Shown here one piece after another: positions 61,731 to 64,000 of a DNA stretch of 64,000 nt; position 1 is the stretch's first letter, and each line of letters starts with the position of its first letter. The position numbers and the translations under genes are program-made. Origin of the DNA: Calliopsis andreniformis (taxonomy: Eukaryota > Arthropoda > Insecta > Hymenoptera > Andrenidae); assembly GCF_051401765.1 (NCBI RefSeq), contig NC_135071.1:20672961-20736960 (forward strand), in the 5' to 3' direction. Below the pieces are notes generated by a model. That model did not search any database. It was not told the origin of the DNA and was given only the letters and a program-made list of their open reading frames with translations.

Positions 61731-62210
61731 TGTACGTCGATCAACTCCACTGGAGGGACGACAGATTCTACGTATTAAAGGCTGGTTTCTAATAATTCGC
61801 TTTCCTGAACCAGGAGTTATTCGTGTTGCTCGGGGGAAATGAACATCTGCGCATGTGTGACTTTCTGTTATCTGTATGGATATCTGTAACTCGAGTCCGA
61901 TATCTCATTCGGTTTCGAGCGATCGATGGGCGAAGGTCGTGCCAGGAGTGTCTTGACATTGCGAGATTGCTTTGATTGGGTACACTTTTTACGAAGAAAG
62001 GAAGTGGGAACTTGTTTACGATTTTGTATCACAGAAGTTCATGATCAAGAATTCGAGTGCTTAGAGGTTAGGAACTCTACTAGAGGCGCGCGTTATATGA
62101 ATACTTAGCGCTTCAATACGCAACTTTCAATACTCTTATCCTGAAAATTACTTGAAAAAGATTCGGATTAAAGAGATATAATAAAAACAAATATGTAAAA
62201 GATAAAGTTT

Positions 62211-62216
62211 TTTATT
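62211..62216 (-). terminator. poly(A) signal AATAAA of the esterase gene
   Basis: AATAAA on the minus strand about 130 bases after the esterase stop codon. Confidence 0.5.
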
Positions 62217-62344
62217 AAATTCTTTACAAAGGAAATAACTCTAAATTGTTGTAGAAAAATCGGAAATAATTGGAACTTGTTCGTAAAGATAGACCTGCTA
62301 CCTTTTGTTCCTTGATTTCGTGGTGCCTTCATTAGAAAAAGTAA

Positions 62345-63858
62345 TTACAGTTTATTCTTTATTTTTTTCCAGTCGAAAGTGTGCTCCTCGGTTTTGGTAG
62401 TTTCCATTTTGAGCGTTGTGTTGATATTCAAATAATCGTACGTATCTCCTTGTCTTACTGGTTTCCAAATCACTGAGACTAGGTCTGTGGTCATTGGAGT
62501 TGGATTTCTAAAATAAAACATCGTTGATAACTCATTAAAATCAATGTTTAAATAAGACAAGAATTGTTTCTGTAGGAATCATAGATACCCTGTCTTCGCG
62601 AAATCTGTCCACATTTGAGTTACTATTTCTGAGAGTTTATGCTTCTCGCTACCAGGTTTAAACTTCATATCTATGTTCAGTCCCCTCAGTATGCTTGGGT
62701 AGAATAAATATGGAAGTTCGTCTGCATGCATAGTTCCTGCAAAGAGGAAAAGGACATACGCAGTATGAGAAAAATTGTATTATTTTCGCGGTACTTTGAC
62801 GATTCAAAGTATAAAAAATCTACCTGGAAAATCAAGACCGAGCTTGAGCTTCATTAACGAGGTGTCGTCTTCGAATGAGAACTTATATAAATACGTGTTC
62901 GAGCTATTCAATTCGGTTTGAATCTGGACGACGTCGAAAATGCCCTGGATGAACATCATGTCACTGAGGTAGTCCACATACTCTTGCTTCATATTGTAGT
63001 TGATTGGCCGATCTCCAAAGTATATACGTTTCACATCATGGCCTGAGATCCCCTCCTTCTTCAGCTTATCCTGTAGCTCTTGATGGATCAACAAATCCAA
63101 ATCCGTGTTGAACTTCTCAAATACCTTGTTGGAGTCTTTTTCTCTAAACGCTGAAAACAGACATCATGCCGATTAACTTCAGCTTTTTTCAACTGCAGTG
63201 TTTCCTTGCTATAGAGAGAAAACAGGAGAAACCTACCAGAATTATACTCCTGACCTACCAGAAAGGCACCCTCGCAAGTATTGTGACCTAGAAGGAAGGG
63301 CACCTTGATGCCTCTCTTCATCTGTTGAAATGGATGTTGAGGTACGATTGGATTCGGGGATTTGTCGTCGATGGTTGGGAGGAAGTGTCCGAAGATTAAG
63401 TGCTTGCTCTGAAAAAGTTTGCCAAAGAATGTCATCGAATTATCTGTGTAAAAAGAACCTCGTGGAAAATCATCGATATAAAATATCGATTACATTTGCA
63501 TTTTACTGAAAAAGAATGGTCAGTACAGATTTGCATATTTTATGCAGTACTTACTAAACATTATAGCCTGATCGAACGTGTTTATGAATTTTATGGATCC
63601 TAAGTTTAATCATAGTCGTCTCCTACAAATAAACAACAATTATGGAGCTTGGGAGTTTTACCTCGAGAATATTATTCGCCGCTTTTAGGAGTTCAAACGT
63701 ATCCACAGATTTCAGGAACTCGATCACCTCCTCAGGATCTGTTGTCTCTTTGCCAAGGCTAGCGGCCAACCGGAACACGTACTGCTTTGGTTCTTTGCTT
63801 ATTATGGCCCAAGGATTCGCCACCACGCCGCTCTGCGCTATCGCCTTGTGGAAAAGTC
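62345..63858 (-). CDS. carboxylesterase (alpha-esterase-like), 3' part; 5' exons outside the window
   Basis: Five exons with GT-AG introns: 63662-63858, 63237-63408, 62824-63150, 62589-62736, 62345-62507. Phases join without a break to give 334 residues and a stop. The first exon starts with the GLFHKAIAQSG strand that follows the nucleophile elbow in type-B carboxylesterases; the GxSxG serine and the oxyanion-hole glycines must therefore lie upstream, beyond 64000. The acid of the triad is the Glu in GHNTCEGAF, and the catalytic His is in GTMHADELPYLF. The C-terminus (FDWKKIKNKL) is a normal family ending without a membrane anchor. It would hydrolyse carboxyl esters, e.g. lipids, hormones or xenobiotics. 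Which esterase clade it belongs to needs the missing N-terminal half. Confidence 0.92.
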
Positions 63859-64000
63859 CTGAGAATAAGAAGAAAATCTCTTGAACCAGCTTTCCACATC
63901 TTTTCAAACCAAACCAGACGAATATTCAAAGGAAATGTGTGGAAAGATAAGGGAGGAATGGGTTTGAACTTTAACTCAATGGAGCTGAAGTAACAGAAGG
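63859..64000 (-). other. esterase intron running off the window edge
   Basis: The acceptor TTCTTATTCTCAG precedes the exon at 63858. The bases up to 64000 show no exon of the family and are read as intron. Confidence 0.6.

Larger units (their letters stand above)
60969..62210. other. intergenic region between the 1201-aa gene and the esterase
   Basis: It should contain the upstream non-coding exon(s) and promoter of the 1201-aa gene. A 124-codon plus-strand frame at 61348-61722 overlaps minus-strand frames and is not protein-like. Confidence 0.4.

Noticed and set aside
1..64000. tRNA and rRNA genes
   Set aside because: No segment with a convincing tRNA T-loop box together with a cloverleaf, and no rRNA-like stretch, was recognised by eye; a covariance-model search would be the decisive test.

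Overview
The window looks like nuclear DNA of an insect, most likely a hymenopteran (bee, ant or wasp). The reasons are an AT-rich background, small GT-AG introns inside compact genes, insect-type membrane UDP-glycosyltransferases (UGTs), an insect alpha-esterase-like carboxylesterase and a short (TTAGG)3 block, the insect telomere unit. No rRNA, convincing tRNA, CRISPR array or bacterial-type operon was seen.

Layout. Positions 1 to about 32.6 kb are gene-poor. They hold AT-rich tandem repeats, a small piggyBac-type MITE, a run of hairpins, a diverged foldback-type repeat, and several short stretches with good splice signals on the plus strand (1316-1485, 4515-4541, 20346-20415, 32018-32084, 32445-32568). 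I read these as possible 5' exons of one long plus-strand gene with alternative first exons. That gene was not identified and its downstream exons were not found.

From 33.2 to 53.3 kb there is a head-to-tail minus-strand array of five UGT loci. Four are intact (519-525 residues, five exons each, same intron phases). Each has a signal peptide, the catalytic histidine, the UGT signature ending in DQ, one C-terminal membrane helix and a KKXX ER-retrieval tail. The second locus in transcription order (48.66-50.87 kb) is dead: it carries frameshifts, two in-frame stops and lost splice sites. Its last exon is cut off exactly at a 744-bp near-palindromic foldback element.

From 53.3 to 57.3 kb is mostly empty, apart from a 17-bp minisatellite built from TGACC/GGTCA half-sites that abuts a GC-rich, protein-like open stretch. 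From 57.4 to 61.0 kb a single uninterrupted minus-strand reading frame encodes a 1201-residue, helix-rich protein of unknown function. At the right edge (62.3-63.9 kb) lie the last five exons of a minus-strand carboxylesterase whose 5' part is outside the window.

The UGTs (ER-membrane conjugation) and the esterase (ester hydrolysis) are both families commonly tied to detoxification and metabolism of small lipophilic compounds. They are separated by an unrelated gene, so a functional link is only inference.
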